Part shown: in pieces, positions 25,409-34,976 of the stretch | How the letters are laid out: each line of letters begins with the position of its first letter | Position numbering within the stretch: position 1 is the first letter of the stretch | Origin: Verrucomicrobiales bacterium | Lineage (GTDB): Bacteria; Verrucomicrobiota; Verrucomicrobiia; Verrucomicrobiales; DEV007 | DNA length: 43,336 nt | Direction of reading: 5' to 3' | NCBI GenBank assembly: GCA_029213025.1 | Contig: JARGOZ010000036.1 | Coordinates: forward strand, 4,310 to 47,645 | The notes under the pieces: model-generated | What the model was told of the DNA's origin: nothing | Database searches by the model: none | The model's input: the letters and a program-made list of their open reading frames with translations, nothing else | Program-made: the position numbers and the translations under genes

Positions 25409-28261
25409 TCACTCCTTTTTCTCCGCCGTCCGCATTGGCTCAATGGTGTAGGCCATCTCGAAGGATTCTCCCGCTTTCAGCCTGGCGGGAAGCTCGATTT
25501 CGACCCGACCAATTTGCAACAGGCGCCAACCTCCGGCACGCAGTCCGTTTGGAACGAGACGCAGTGAGCGGGCCTGGTCGAAGCGGACTACGGCTCCGTT
25601 GCCGGTTTTATCGAAGGCACGGAACGTTTGGGCTTTCACCTCTCCCTCGCCGACTCCGCCAGCGTCCCATTCCGTTCCCCGGGCCTTCCATTTTCCGCGG
25701 GCTATAGGCAGGTTTTCCACGAGACGGGTGAGCTGGAGGTCTTTTTCAGCTGTCAGAGACAACTTCACCTCCAGACTCTCCGGCCCGAAGGTGTAGCGGC
25801 GGAGATAGCGCAGCGGTAGAGATTCGATTCGCCCTCCGATCGACAAAGTGCCAGCTGACTCATCGAGTTGGGAAGTGTGTTCATGGTAGTCTTCCCAGTA
25901 GCGGGTTCCATCCGGTTTGGTGGCAATAACTCCGTGATGGGTCGTGGGAGCCCAATTCGCCGCGAGCAGTAAATGACCATACTCCGGGGTCCAGAATCCG
26001 GACAGACCTCCACCGAGAAAGGGCGTGATCTTTCGCATGTCGATCACGCCGCCATTGTCTTCCGCAGCATCCGGGAAAGGGGCGCGAAAGTCTTCTTTCT
26101 GCCGGATATAAAAACGGCCTGCCGGTCTGCCGGTGAACCCGTATGTGTAGTAAGCGGGACGCTTCACAGCCACCATCTGACCGCCGAGGTCGCGGATGAA
26201 AGGCTTCTCTTCCAAACAGGGAAATTCTGTGCTCCGGTTCGCATTTTCAGCGTAGTGCAGGTAACGCGGGGTGTTCAGTCCCGAGCTGGCAGGGTGTTTG
26301 GGGTTATCCAGAAATTCACGGATAGCCCGGCGGGCTTCTTTCTCCTCCGCAGCCCGTTCTTTCGGTGAAAAACCTGGCTTCGCCCAGATTCCGACTTCCG
26401 GCACGACGTCGTCGACGATGCCTCTGGCCCCGCCCCATTGTTCGTTATAGAAACCTTCACCGACACGATGACCGAAGTTGAATCCTCCCAGCATTTTGCC
26501 ATCCGGCTCGGGTGCCACGGTGTGATTGAAAAAGCGGTAGGATTTCGCCAGCGAGTCGAGGATGTTGCGGTCGCCACTCATCCGGTAGTAGACGGCCTCG
26601 TGCCAATGCGTCATTCCGATATAGCTAGCGTCCGGTCCGGTGGCTTCCATGTGCCAACCGGCGGGGTGCTGACCCGCAATCCAGCGCAGGGCATAAAGCC
26701 GGGCCAGGCTTTGATAAAGAGGATCCCCCGATCCATCGGCAAAGGCCTGAAAAGCTACCAGGTAATGGCTGGACTGATTCCTCGCGGACACCAGACCATC
26801 GGTAAAAGAACGATCAATAAGATGCCGGAGCCCATCGGTCCAAACCTGGCGGACTTCTTCCGGCAGGTGCGGAGCGGCGACGCCGTAGACGGGCAGTGTC
26901 TTTTGCCCCACAACAAACGCCATGTTACCCGGATAGGAATTCATGTCCGAAATCCCGTAGAAAGTTTCATCCTCGGCCAGGGTCATGAGGTCGCGCAGGG
27001 CTGCGGCGGCGGCGCGGTAGAGCAATTCCTTCTTACCAAACCAGGGATTGGCGGGTGAATCGTGCAGTGCTCCCAATGCGAGGTTTTCCGCCGCCGTCCC
27101 GTAGTGGCTCGAAGCACCTCCATAAAGCCCTTCGATCCGCCTTAGGCGATCCCAGCGATTATTGGGCGGCTCGGCATATTCCTTGTCCTGCCAGCCGTCG
27201 AGCGAGCCGCTCCAGTGACTTTTGGGGTCCAAATTCTGCTGTTCGAGCCACTTCGGCACCGCCGCGACAAAGCTATCCTTGAGGCGGCGATTCTTCAGGG
27301 GATCAGCCAGCCAGGCTTCCTCCCGGGACTTCAACGGAACGAGGAGGTCCTCCGTGACACCTACGTTTTCGGGACGCAGCAGCTGCGGGAGAAGCTCCGC
27401 GATGCGACGCTGAAACTGGTGACAGACAACGGTTCCGTCAGGAAGTTGCTCCACGCTGCCCTTGATACGTCGGGCCGTTTCCGCGTTGTCGCAAAGGATG
27501 AAGGGGAATCCCGCTGTGCGCAGTTCCCAGTTCTTCGGATCGGGAAACTCGATTTCCCAGACCTCATCCGTTTTCCCGACTGCCCACTCACCTTTGCCGT
27601 TTTTTTTGCTGCGGACCAATTCCTTCCCTTTCTCATCGTGAATCACGAAAGGGCCTCCCGCCCATTCGAGCACTTCGGAATGGGGTGGAACATAGACGTA
27701 GGCCTTGTCCGACGGATTGGCCCACGAACGGGCGATACCGTTCTGGAAACAAACTCCCCGGGGTGCCGATTCCGGCAAATCCAACTCCACCTGGATTTCC
27801 CTGTTGGCGCAGGAAACCCGGATCTGATAAATGCCGACTCTGGAAAGGTCGAAGGTTTCCTCCAGCAGAACCTGACCTGGTTGCGGATGAGGCTCGTCCG
27901 GAATCAGATTGATTTCATCACACGGCTCCCAGTCACTCAGCACCGATTCCGGTGCAGTCTCCAGGTATTTCCACCGGATTACCGATTCATCGGGATCCAG
28001 CACCCGGGCCAGAGCCGTGACCGCTCGGGACCGGTGAGTTTTCCGCAGCAAAAACCTGGCCTGCCCACCCCGCCCGTCACTGACCACATAAATGGTGACA
28101 GCCGGCCGGGGAACGAAAGGACCAGCGAGCGAGCGCTCACTGCCCCCCTTTTGATCCTGACCCGGAGCAGAGGGGATCGAAAACACGAAGAGAAACAGGA
28201 CCAACAAAATCGGGTGGAGGGACCAAGGACGCGAAGCGTGTTGTAGTTTTGCGGAACTCAT
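25409..28261 (-). CDS. Secreted heparinase-like (alpha/alpha toroid) polysaccharide-active protein
   Basis: The ATG at 28261 has an excellent AAGGAGG 8 bases ahead, so it is preferred over an upstream ATG at 28342. The 950-residue product starts with a signal sequence (LHPILLVLFLFVFSIPSAPGQ). The N-terminal third is beta-rich (VTIYVVSDGRGGQARFLLRKT). The centre (about 330-640) is helical with aromatic and histidine motifs (ISDMNSYPGNMAFVVGQ, NQSSHYLVAFQAFADG, SYIGMTHWHEAVYYRMSGD) like the alpha/alpha toroid of heparinase II/III and alginate lyase families. The C-terminal third is beta-sandwich-like (FWTPEYGHLLLAANWAPTTHHGVI). The exact family and substrate are not known to me. Repeat array C lies about 220 bases upstream. 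Confidence 0.55.
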   Translation of the reverse strand: MSSAKLQHASRPWSLHPILLVLFLFVFSIPSAPGQDQKGGSERSLAGPFVPRPAVTIYVVSDGRGGQARFLLRKTHRSRAVTALARVLDPDESVIRWKYLETAPESVLSDWEPCDEINLIPDEPHPQPGQVLLEETFDLSRVGIYQIRVSCANREIQVELDLPESAPRGVCFQNGIARSWANPSDKAYVYVPPHSEVLEWAGGPFVIHDEKGKELVRSKKNGKGEWAVGKTDEVWEIEFPDPKNWELRTAGFPFILCDNAETARRIKGSVEQLPDGTVVCHQFQRRIAELLPQLLRPENVGVTEDLLVPLKSREEAWLADPLKNRRLKDSFVAAVPKWLEQQNLDPKSHWSGSLDGWQDKEYAEPPNNRWDRLRRIEGLYGGASSHYGTAAENLALGALHDSPANPWFGKKELLYRAAAAALRDLMTLAEDETFYGISDMNSYPGNMAFVVGQKTLPVYGVAAPHLPEEVRQVWTDGLRHLIDRSFTDGLVSARNQSSHYLVAFQAFADGSGDPLYQSLARLYALRWIAGQHPAGWHMEATGPDASYIGMTHWHEAVYYRMSGDRNILDSLAKSYRFFNHTVAPEPDGKMLGGFNFGHRVGEGFYNEQWGGARGIVDDVVPEVGIWAKPGFSPKERAAEEKEARRAIREFLDNPKHPASSGLNTPRYLHYAENANRSTEFPCLEEKPFIRDLGGQMVAVKRPAYYTYGFTGRPAGRFYIRQKEDFRAPFPDAAEDNGGVIDMRKITPFLGGGLSGFWTPEYGHLLLAANWAPTTHHGVIATKPDGTRYWEDYHEHTSQLDESAGTLSIGGRIESLPLRYLRRYTFGPESLEVKLSLTAEKDLQLTRLVENLPIARGKWKARGTEWDAGGVGEGEVKAQTFRAFDKTGNGAVVRFDQARSLRLVPNGLRAGGWRLLQIGRVEIELPARLKAGESFEMAYTIEPMRTAEKKE

Positions 28262-28649
28262 AGCTTCCCCTCCTTCGACCAGACTGACAGTCGGAACAAC
28301 TGACGAATTGGGGTGAATGATCAGCTCGCAGCCGGGCTTCACAGATCAGTGTAATCACTTTTTTCCCGGAGGGGAGGAGCATTAATTTTGATCGCACTTG
28401 AAGAGAAGAATCACCCGCCTATTTTCCGGTATGGCCGGCTCGATGAAACGAAAGAGATATGATATCCTGGTAGTATTCGACTGTACCCTGTTAGATTGAG
28501 GACTGTACCCTGTTGAATGGAAAACCTTACCCTGTTTGGTCTACATACCGGGAGTCCATACTATAATGAATTTAGGCGCAGAGGAAAAATTACAACCTCC
28601 AATACACTGTGCCGCCTCAAGTTGGCCGGGGACAGAAAACATACCCACT
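28262..28649. other. 388-base intergenic region upstream of the heparinase-like gene
   Basis: This gap separates the DUF6807 gene stop from the heparinase-like gene start, both on the minus strand. It holds repeat array C (28479-28541). GGGGACAG at 28628-28635 is the inverse of CTGTCCCC at 29802-29809 on the other side of the DUF6807 gene. A purine-rich CCCGGAGGGGAGGAG stretch lies near 28365. No convincing gene or promoter was recognised. Confidence 0.5.
28479..28541 (-). repeat. 22-bp-period intergenic repeat array C (three units)
   Basis: Units in minus orientation start at 28479, 28501 and 28523, spaced exactly 22 bases. The middle one is closest to consensus (CATTCAACAGGGTACAGTC). The outer ones are decayed, the last reading GACCAAACAGGGTAAGGTT. 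That GACCAAA variant is also seen in one unit of array D, suggesting related subtypes. Confidence 0.9.
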
Positions 28650-29714
28650 TTAACCTCCCTTGAACGGGAAATCGCGATTTGCAAACTCGCCATATAATTG
28701 GTCTGCGTTTTCGGGTGCCAGCACGCCATCGTGCGCTACGTATCGCGCCGCGAATTCGAAGGGTTTGTGTTTTGAAAACGCGAGGTCTTTATCCAGCATG
28801 GCGGAGACTTCCATGAGCCCCCAATGCTGAACGTAGTATTCATTCAACGGATTTTCCGGGTGCCCCATCAAGGCAATCCCCACCGTCGCGTCGCCAATTT
28901 TACCGGTACAATCGACCCAGCGAGGGGCTTTGGTTTTGCCTTCGGCAGCCCAGTAATTGCCTAGAGGATTGACCCTGCCTTCCGAGTCCCGCATCGTTCC
29001 TCCGTCCTCAACATCCAGTAAATCGTGCACTCTCACTCCGCAGAAGGAATGGCGATCTCCTTCGAAAATACACTCCCCTTTTGACGGTACGAGTTGGGAG
29101 AATTGATCGATAATGGTATGAGGTTCGGATTGAGAAATCTCATATCGTCGTTTCTCAAGAACTATGGTTTCGCCGTCAGCTGAATTTTGCCGACGGGTTT
29201 GCCATTCCAAACTCAAATCTATATCCGCCCGGTCACCGGTTTTCCATGTCGCGGACACGATTCGCTGAATGCCGGACGGTCCGAGGTGATACAGATTTTT
29301 CTCCGGAGTATGCCAGCGGTCCTTGCGACCTTCTTCGGGAAAATTCAATTTCCGATAGAAATCAATCACCCGGCCATCTTCGGTTCTGACCCGGCCATGA
29401 CCGCACATAATCGATTGATGATGGATGAAACAGTATTGATGCGAATCCGTTACAGGAAATCCTCCGGGGGTCAGAACCGGATAGAACTCAGGCTTGAGCC
29501 GGAAATGAGTCGGGTAATCCACCGAAAAAATCAGCGAGGTCACGTATCGGCCGTGATTGGTTACTTTCAGTCGACGCGTCTGCCCCCGAAATGGCACCTG
29601 GTCTTCTATTTGGAACGCACCGGCTTCTGCGGTTTGCGCCGCACGGTATAGCCCTCCGGCCGCGATACCGATACCAACTGATGAGATAAGATTTCTACGA
29701 TTCAGATCCGCCAT
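28650..29714 (-). CDS. DUF6807/PmoA-family secreted protein
   Basis: This 354-residue protein has an N-terminal RR-containing signal (NRRNLISSVGIGIAAGGLYRAAQTAEA), possibly for the Tat pathway. The body has the DUF6807 ('PmoA family') pattern, with THFRLKPEFYPVLTPGG early, then the histidine-rich SHQYCFIHHQSIMCGHGRV, the later GNYWAAEGK and RWVDCTGKIGDATVGIALMGHPENP, and a terminal LGLMEVSAML-like segment. The family is common in Verrucomicrobiota and Planctomycetes and is found in polysaccharide-degradation neighbourhoods; its activity is not known to me. The gene lies downstream of the ceramidase-PVC fusion on the same strand, 222 bases away, and upstream of the heparinase-like gene. Confidence 0.8.
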   Translation of the reverse strand: MADLNRRNLISSVGIGIAAGGLYRAAQTAEAGAFQIEDQVPFRGQTRRLKVTNHGRYVTSLIFSVDYPTHFRLKPEFYPVLTPGGFPVTDSHQYCFIHHQSIMCGHGRVRTEDGRVIDFYRKLNFPEEGRKDRWHTPEKNLYHLGPSGIQRIVSATWKTGDRADIDLSLEWQTRRQNSADGETIVLEKRRYEISQSEPHTIIDQFSQLVPSKGECIFEGDRHSFCGVRVHDLLDVEDGGTMRDSEGRVNPLGNYWAAEGKTKAPRWVDCTGKIGDATVGIALMGHPENPLNEYYVQHWGLMEVSAMLDKDLAFSKHKPFEFAARYVAHDGVLAPENADQLYGEFANRDFPFKGG

Positions 29715-29936
29715 AGGTCAAGGGTAGCTTCAATCAGGCCGGTCCGATACGGCAAATGCAACCCGGACAAGTCTTAGCTTCGGAAGTTCCGCTACTTCAA
29801 TCTGTCCCCTGTTAAATAGAGAACGGTCCGGAAGATGCACTACCATTTTGGTGAAATTCGTGTCGCGAACTCTCTTGTTGGCGTCTATCTGAGCCATTGT
29901 GAGTATGCGGACAAGTGTCCGCAACACGATTCCGGG
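29715..29936. other. 222-base gap with perfect 18-bp inverted repeat and decayed repeat unit
   Basis: TGCGGACA-AG-TGTCCGCA at 29906-29923 is a perfect 8-bp inverted repeat starting 13 bases past the fusion gene's stop. It has no T-run after it on the minus strand, so it is more likely an operator or RNA hairpin than a terminator. CTGTCCCCTGTTAAATAG at 29802-29819 resembles the array-unit core (TGTACCCTGTTGAATC). A 65-codon minus frame (29730-29927) spans the gap; it has no recognisable domain and I do not call it. Confidence 0.6.
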
Positions 29937-32900
29937 CTATTGCCGGTAAATCTCCTCAAGATAGGCCAGCAGATCACTCATTTGGTCGACGTCGATTGCA
30001 GCTTCAAGTCCGGCGGGCATCAACGAAATCAGAGTGGGGGCGAGTCTTCTCACATCTGCCCGGGAAATGCGCACGGTTTGATTGTCAGGTTGGCGAATTA
30101 CGATATGAGTGTCCGACTGGCTGTCGAGAAAACCACTCAAAACCCGGCCATCTTTCGTAGAAGCGGTATAGAGTTTGTAGCGTGGATCGACGTTGGAACT
30201 GGGATCAAGTATCGAATCGAGCAGGCTTTTCCGGGAGCGTTCCGTCAAAGTCAGCAGATCAGGCCCCAGGTTGATGCCGGTATTTTCAAGCCGGTGACAG
30301 GTAACACAGGCGCGACGAAAGATTTGCCTGCCGACTTCGGCGTTTCCGCCTTTTTTCAAGGCCGGCGCATAGTGGGCAATGACTTCTGCCCTCGAATTTT
30401 CCTCTTTGATATTCAACACCATTTTAAGCCGGGCCTTTTGAGCCTGAGGAAGAACCCGATCGAACTGCGCTCTATTTGATGCATCAAGAACAGACGGTGC
30501 AATCCCGCCGGATTCGATACTGTCAAGAAGCCGGACGGCCCAGGCAGACCGGGTCAGCAAAATACTGATAATTCTGCGACGACTCGGCCCGCTGTATTCG
30601 GACCACTTTTGGAGAAGGCTGGAGGCGACTTCGGGATGATTGATGGAACCGAGTTTTTCAATAGCCCGGTTACGAATCGAAGGGGGATGTTTTTCCTCCA
30701 GAAGACTCGCCAACATTGCGATATCGTCCTTCCCGTCACTTAACAGTCCTATCGCTGCTTTTCTATAGTCCAGTTCCGCTTCCGAATCGATAGCGATTTT
30801 GGGCGCTCGGGAAATCATCGATTCGATAGTTTCCTTATGGGCCGGGCTGAGCGAGGAACTCGAAAGTAACGGTTTCTTCGCTTCTTCGAGCCGGGGTATA
30901 AGCGACCCAAGAATCCGATATCGCATTGTTTCGTCGAATCCATCGGCTTCTCCGCTGATAATCGATAATGCCAATTCGGAAGACTCTTTCTGACCGGTCA
31001 AAAGGGCCAGAGCGCACAATTCAGTAATGAGATCAATACCTTCCCCCTGCAGCCCGGTGAGCAACGCCGGGAGGTTGTCACTGTTGACTGACGAAAACAG
31101 CGCCGCCCGCCAGTAGGGTTTCGTTCCGTGTCGGCGAAACAGTTCAGCCAGCGCTCTGTGACTTCCGGGATCGTCGAATTCGCCGAGCGAAAGAGCCAGT
31201 TGGAATTGCACCCTATCATCCGGGTCATCAATCAGAGTCGCGATATCGCTGTTTTCGGACAACCGGATTGAGGCACGCCGCAAGTCGGGATTTCTCGACT
31301 CTGATGCAGTTTTCAACACCTCTGATCTGAGGCCTCCCAGCTCACGGAGTAAATATAGAATGTGCAGGCGCGTGAGATCTAATGTCGTCCCGGTGTGGTA
31401 AATTTTTTCAGACGTTTCCATATCCCCGGACTGCCGTCGTTGAGTCAAAATGCGGTGCCCCAGGTCGCGCTGAATTCCGTTCGAGCTTTTCAGTAACTTA
31501 AATGGCTCAGCGCCATTTTTTTCAGCTGTCGCCGCCCATGCCGGGGGGCGTTTTCCTTCCGGGTAAACCCGATAGATTCGCCCCCGGTCGTGACCGGTTC
31601 TGTACCAGGCTTCCAGCTCGGCCTTTCCGTGAGGCGGAAGAAACTGAGGGTGCTCGATGACATATCGATACATATCAACAATCCACAGGGCTCCGTCCGG
31701 ACCGGTTCGAGCCATGACCGGTCGACACCAGCGATCATCCGAGGCGAAGAATTCTGATTGATTTCCGCCATCGTCCCGCTCCGCCGACCAGGTAAATCGA
31801 TCAGGCTTAAGAATTCCGTGATGAACCAGATTATGAAACGGCTCGCAAATAAAATAGTGTTCTGCAGAATCGGAAAACAGTAAGTTATCCCTGTAGAACC
31901 CAGGCCCGCAAGCTGATGTGAAATGGCCGGATTGAGCGAAATTATGATAACGTTTTTCCGGAGTCTTGGCAGGATATACCACCTTCATTTCTCCGGTATA
32001 GGGTTCGACGTAGGGGAGCGGGTAGTTGGTATGAGGATTACGCCTCAAATAGCGATCCTCGAGAGCATAATGATATACCGGACGCGAGTTCATACAGCCG
32101 AACCAGTCTCCTGAATCGGTGCGGACGCGGCCAAACTGGGTAGGCCCGGAAACCGCCTCGATTTCACCCGTGTCGGGACGAATCCTGAGATCCCGGCCAC
32201 AGACTTCAACACTGTGTCCGTGCTCCGTTGATTTCACGATACCCTGGCTGCGCCACCCGTTAGCGAGATAGACCCAGCCATCCAGTCCCCAGCGCGGCCC
32301 GTTGATGCGAAGTTGTTGATTTCCCTCAGGCAGGTCGGTATAGATCGGCTTGACATCGTCCGCCATTCCGTCGCCATCGGTATCGCGCGCAAACAGGATT
32401 TCCGGAGCTGCAGTAATAATAACTCCATCCCGCCAAACCATGATTCCATTGGGAAAATTGAGCCCCTCAAGAAACAGTTCGGACTTGTCGTAGATCCCAT
32501 CGTGATCGGTATCTGAAAGCACGCGAACCCTTCCACCCGGCTTTTCGGGATTATTATCTATACCAATCGGATAGTCAGCCATTTCGACCACCCAGAGGCG
32601 ACCTTTTGTATCCCAGTCGATGGCAACCGGATCCATCGTGAGCGGTTCGCTTGCGACTTGTTCAGCCACAAAACCTTTGCGTACCTGAATGCGGGCAAGC
32701 GCCTTTTCCGGGGAAGTCGGCGGCTCTTCGGGATGCAGAGGTTTGTTTTCAACCGGATATCCGGAAACGGCGAGAACCGGGTTTTCCGATGCTTTGAGGG
32801 GACGGTCAAATACAGCGACCTCATCAATTTTCCCTTCGAAACTGAACATCCCGTCTGCCCGCCCTCCAATATATAATTTCGTATCGTTGTCAGGTCGGGT

Positions 32901-34901
32901 ATCAGGAACGGCGGCTTTGATTTCAGGTTCGGAATCGCCGTCCAGATAGACTCGAACTTCCGGACCCTCGCGAACCAGCAATACATGATGCCAATGTTGG
33001 AGTGTTAAATCCGTAACTCCGGTGATTGCTGTTTTATCCTCATCCCCGTTGTAAAAAAGCAGCCGACCGGTCGGTGCCGTGGCTGTCCCGGAAATACCGA
33101 GGTGTTCGCATTGCCGCTTATTTTTATCCTGCCCCAGAGAAAAGAAATACCCGGTTACTGCACGGGCGTTGTTAGGCATGGCATTCCAAAACCACATACT
33201 GACGCTGTAGTTGGTTTCCCTATTTAGCGAGGGTTTATCGCAAACCATTCGCCCACCGGCAAAATGAACCGAGCGGTTGCCGCGGACGGTCGAAGCAAGC
33301 TCCGGAGCGGAGGGGCCGGGAAGAAAAAGTGCATACCCCGGTTCGAGCGTTCCGTCTGAGTTATTTCCGGAAGCATCGCTAATCCGGTTACCACTGTGGG
33401 CGCTCATTCGCCACCAGGCCAGGAGCCCTGGAACGTTTATTTTTTCACCATGCGCAGCGATCTTCTCCGGGGGAACGATAGGTTTTTGATTCGCTACTTT
33501 CTCAAGGGATCCGAGTAGAGTTTCCACGATCTTCGGTTCAGCTTCGACCTCCAGACCTGCTGTTCGGGCCGGCCACGTGGTATATCCGCCGAGATGGTGC
33601 TGTTCCGGCGGCGGGATATATCCGGCGGCACCGTTTGCCAATTCGATATTCATGAGAGGCTGGAGCGGGCTCTGCATTTTCAGCTTTAAACCGGTGATGC
33701 CGTATACTTCATTGGGAAGCGTGGCGATGCCGAAGTCACCGATTCGAACTGCCTGAAGCTTCAGTTCTTCCGACGGGTTTTCCTTGATCCAGAACACTTC
33801 CTTAGCGAGGACTTCGGCGCGTCCATTGGGAAGACGATCACCGATTTTTTCCACTATAGGTTCCGCCCACGCGATGCGATCTTTATCAGGCAACCTTCGG
33901 CCGAGACGGAGCTTTTGTTCGTCAATAGCCAGGGGACAATCGGAACGATATTTGATCCCCTTCAACGCTTCAATCGCAAGATCTGCGAGGGCGCGGCAAT
34001 AGGCATCGTAGTGGCTTTCTGTTCCTGCGGGAAAACCTTCGCTACGAGGTTTGCTATAGTCCATCCACTGCAAGTCGCCACTGGTGCCCTGAGACATAAT
34101 ACCGATAAAATCCCCGCCGAATTTCTCTTCCAGCAATTTGCAAAACGTGCCGGTGTAACCGGATGAAAGCGACCCGAGTGCGTAGTAGTGCTGGGAAAGA
34201 TTTCCCAACACGGCGAGCGGAACTCCTTCCCGGGTGCGGATGGAAAGGAGCGTTAAATCGGGATCTTTCGGGCCGGCCGGGCCTGCTGTGTCCGGGTTTT
34301 CGTGACCGGGATGCATCATCGCCCGAATCGATTTTTCCCCATAGGGATCAGTTCGCATTTTGTGTGGTAGATAAATCCACCGCCTCGTGTTGGTAAACTT
34401 CTCCGCATTTGCCACAGTCCAGCCAGCTTCTGCAGGTTGGAGAGCTGCGTTGGCACGGAACACTGATTCCGCGATTTTTGGTATCAGAAAGTCCGGATAT
34501 TCGGGGTCTGCAGGGCAACCAAGACAACGCATGGCGGAAGGAGCCGTGTGAGTATGGGTGGCGGAGATAAGGATATGATCTGCCGGTATACCGGTTTGCT
34601 GAACGATCAGAGCTTTGGCTTTATCACAAAGTTCACGATCGACCATACAGGTATCGACGACGCAGATAGCGATGCGCACATCCCCGTTCTTCAAAACCAG
34701 ACTTCGGGCGAATAGAGACTGGACGATATTCTTTGCGATTCTCTGATTGAAACCGCCGTTTTGAATCACGGGCAGTTTGGGCGGGTCGATGTTCACTGCA
34801 GAGGCTCCGGCTTCGAGCGCTCCGTTGGCGGTTATTCCTATAGAACAAAGGATGGAAACAAACAGGGGTATCAGCGCAGTTGAGAAGTTTGCTTTTGTCA
34901 T
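29937..34901 (-). CDS. Ceramidase-like/LamG/PVC dehydrogenase-like/HEAT/cytochrome fusion protein
   Basis: This 1654-residue secreted protein (signal FSTALIPLFVSILCSIGITANG) combines several modules. Residues about 28-460 resemble neutral/alkaline non-lysosomal ceramidase (ASAVNIDPP, VVDTCMVDRELCDKAKALI, HILISATHTHTAPSAM with the HTHTAP metal motif, GNLSQHYYAL). About 495-705 is a LamG-type jelly roll (LLAWWRMS, HWHHVLLVREGPEVRVYLDG, GKIDEVAVFDRPL). About 739-1110 is the PVC membrane-bound dehydrogenase-type propeller (VAIDWDTKGRLWVVEMADYP, LFLEGLNFPNG). HEAT-like repeats run to about 1500. A heme domain with CVTCH at 1532-1536 (FRRACVTCHRLENTG) ends the protein. The last three modules are a known PVC combination; the ceramidase-like front is unusual to me. 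A GGGG sequence lies 5-6 bases ahead of the ATG. Array D lies 75 bases upstream. Confidence 0.85.
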   Translation of the reverse strand: MTKANFSTALIPLFVSILCSIGITANGALEAGASAVNIDPPKLPVIQNGGFNQRIAKNIVQSLFARSLVLKNGDVRIAICVVDTCMVDRELCDKAKALIVQQTGIPADHILISATHTHTAPSAMRCLGCPADPEYPDFLIPKIAESVFRANAALQPAEAGWTVANAEKFTNTRRWIYLPHKMRTDPYGEKSIRAMMHPGHENPDTAGPAGPKDPDLTLLSIRTREGVPLAVLGNLSQHYYALGSLSSGYTGTFCKLLEEKFGGDFIGIMSQGTSGDLQWMDYSKPRSEGFPAGTESHYDAYCRALADLAIEALKGIKYRSDCPLAIDEQKLRLGRRLPDKDRIAWAEPIVEKIGDRLPNGRAEVLAKEVFWIKENPSEELKLQAVRIGDFGIATLPNEVYGITGLKLKMQSPLQPLMNIELANGAAGYIPPPEQHHLGGYTTWPARTAGLEVEAEPKIVETLLGSLEKVANQKPIVPPEKIAAHGEKINVPGLLAWWRMSAHSGNRISDASGNNSDGTLEPGYALFLPGPSAPELASTVRGNRSVHFAGGRMVCDKPSLNRETNYSVSMWFWNAMPNNARAVTGYFFSLGQDKNKRQCEHLGISGTATAPTGRLLFYNGDEDKTAITGVTDLTLQHWHHVLLVREGPEVRVYLDGDSEPEIKAAVPDTRPDNDTKLYIGGRADGMFSFEGKIDEVAVFDRPLKASENPVLAVSGYPVENKPLHPEEPPTSPEKALARIQVRKGFVAEQVASEPLTMDPVAIDWDTKGRLWVVEMADYPIGIDNNPEKPGGRVRVLSDTDHDGIYDKSELFLEGLNFPNGIMVWRDGVIITAAPEILFARDTDGDGMADDVKPIYTDLPEGNQQLRINGPRWGLDGWVYLANGWRSQGIVKSTEHGHSVEVCGRDLRIRPDTGEIEAVSGPTQFGRVRTDSGDWFGCMNSRPVYHYALEDRYLRRNPHTNYPLPYVEPYTGEMKVVYPAKTPEKRYHNFAQSGHFTSACGPGFYRDNLLFSDSAEHYFICEPFHNLVHHGILKPDRFTWSAERDDGGNQSEFFASDDRWCRPVMARTGPDGALWIVDMYRYVIEHPQFLPPHGKAELEAWYRTGHDRGRIYRVYPEGKRPPAWAATAEKNGAEPFKLLKSSNGIQRDLGHRILTQRRQSGDMETSEKIYHTGTTLDLTRLHILYLLRELGGLRSEVLKTASESRNPDLRRASIRLSENSDIATLIDDPDDRVQFQLALSLGEFDDPGSHRALAELFRRHGTKPYWRAALFSSVNSDNLPALLTGLQGEGIDLITELCALALLTGQKESSELALSIISGEADGFDETMRYRILGSLIPRLEEAKKPLLSSSSLSPAHKETIESMISRAPKIAIDSEAELDYRKAAIGLLSDGKDDIAMLASLLEEKHPPSIRNRAIEKLGSINHPEVASSLLQKWSEYSGPSRRRIISILLTRSAWAVRLLDSIESGGIAPSVLDASNRAQFDRVLPQAQKARLKMVLNIKEENSRAEVIAHYAPALKKGGNAEVGRQIFRRACVTCHRLENTGINLGPDLLTLTERSRKSLLDSILDPSSNVDPRYKLYTASTKDGRVLSGFLDSQSDTHIVIRQPDNQTVRISRADVRRLAPTLISLMPAGLEAAIDVDQMSDLLAYLEEIYRQ

Positions 34902-34976
34902 AGTGCCCCGGCAAGCTGTTGTCGTTCACCGTGCCGCGCAATTTTTTATTTGGCGCGATCGGCTATGATTTTCCCC

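Noticed and set aside
27215..28246. A 343-residue plus-strand gene
   Set aside because: It lies wholly antisense to the heparinase-like gene, which has a strong start site, a signal peptide and domain-like patterns.
28541..28729. A small minus-strand gene of about 62 residues
   Set aside because: It overlaps the end of the DUF6807 gene in another frame and resembles no known protein.
29730..29927. A 65-residue minus-strand gene
   Set aside because: It has no recognisable domain and it spans a palindrome and a decayed repeat unit, so it is more likely an open frame by chance.
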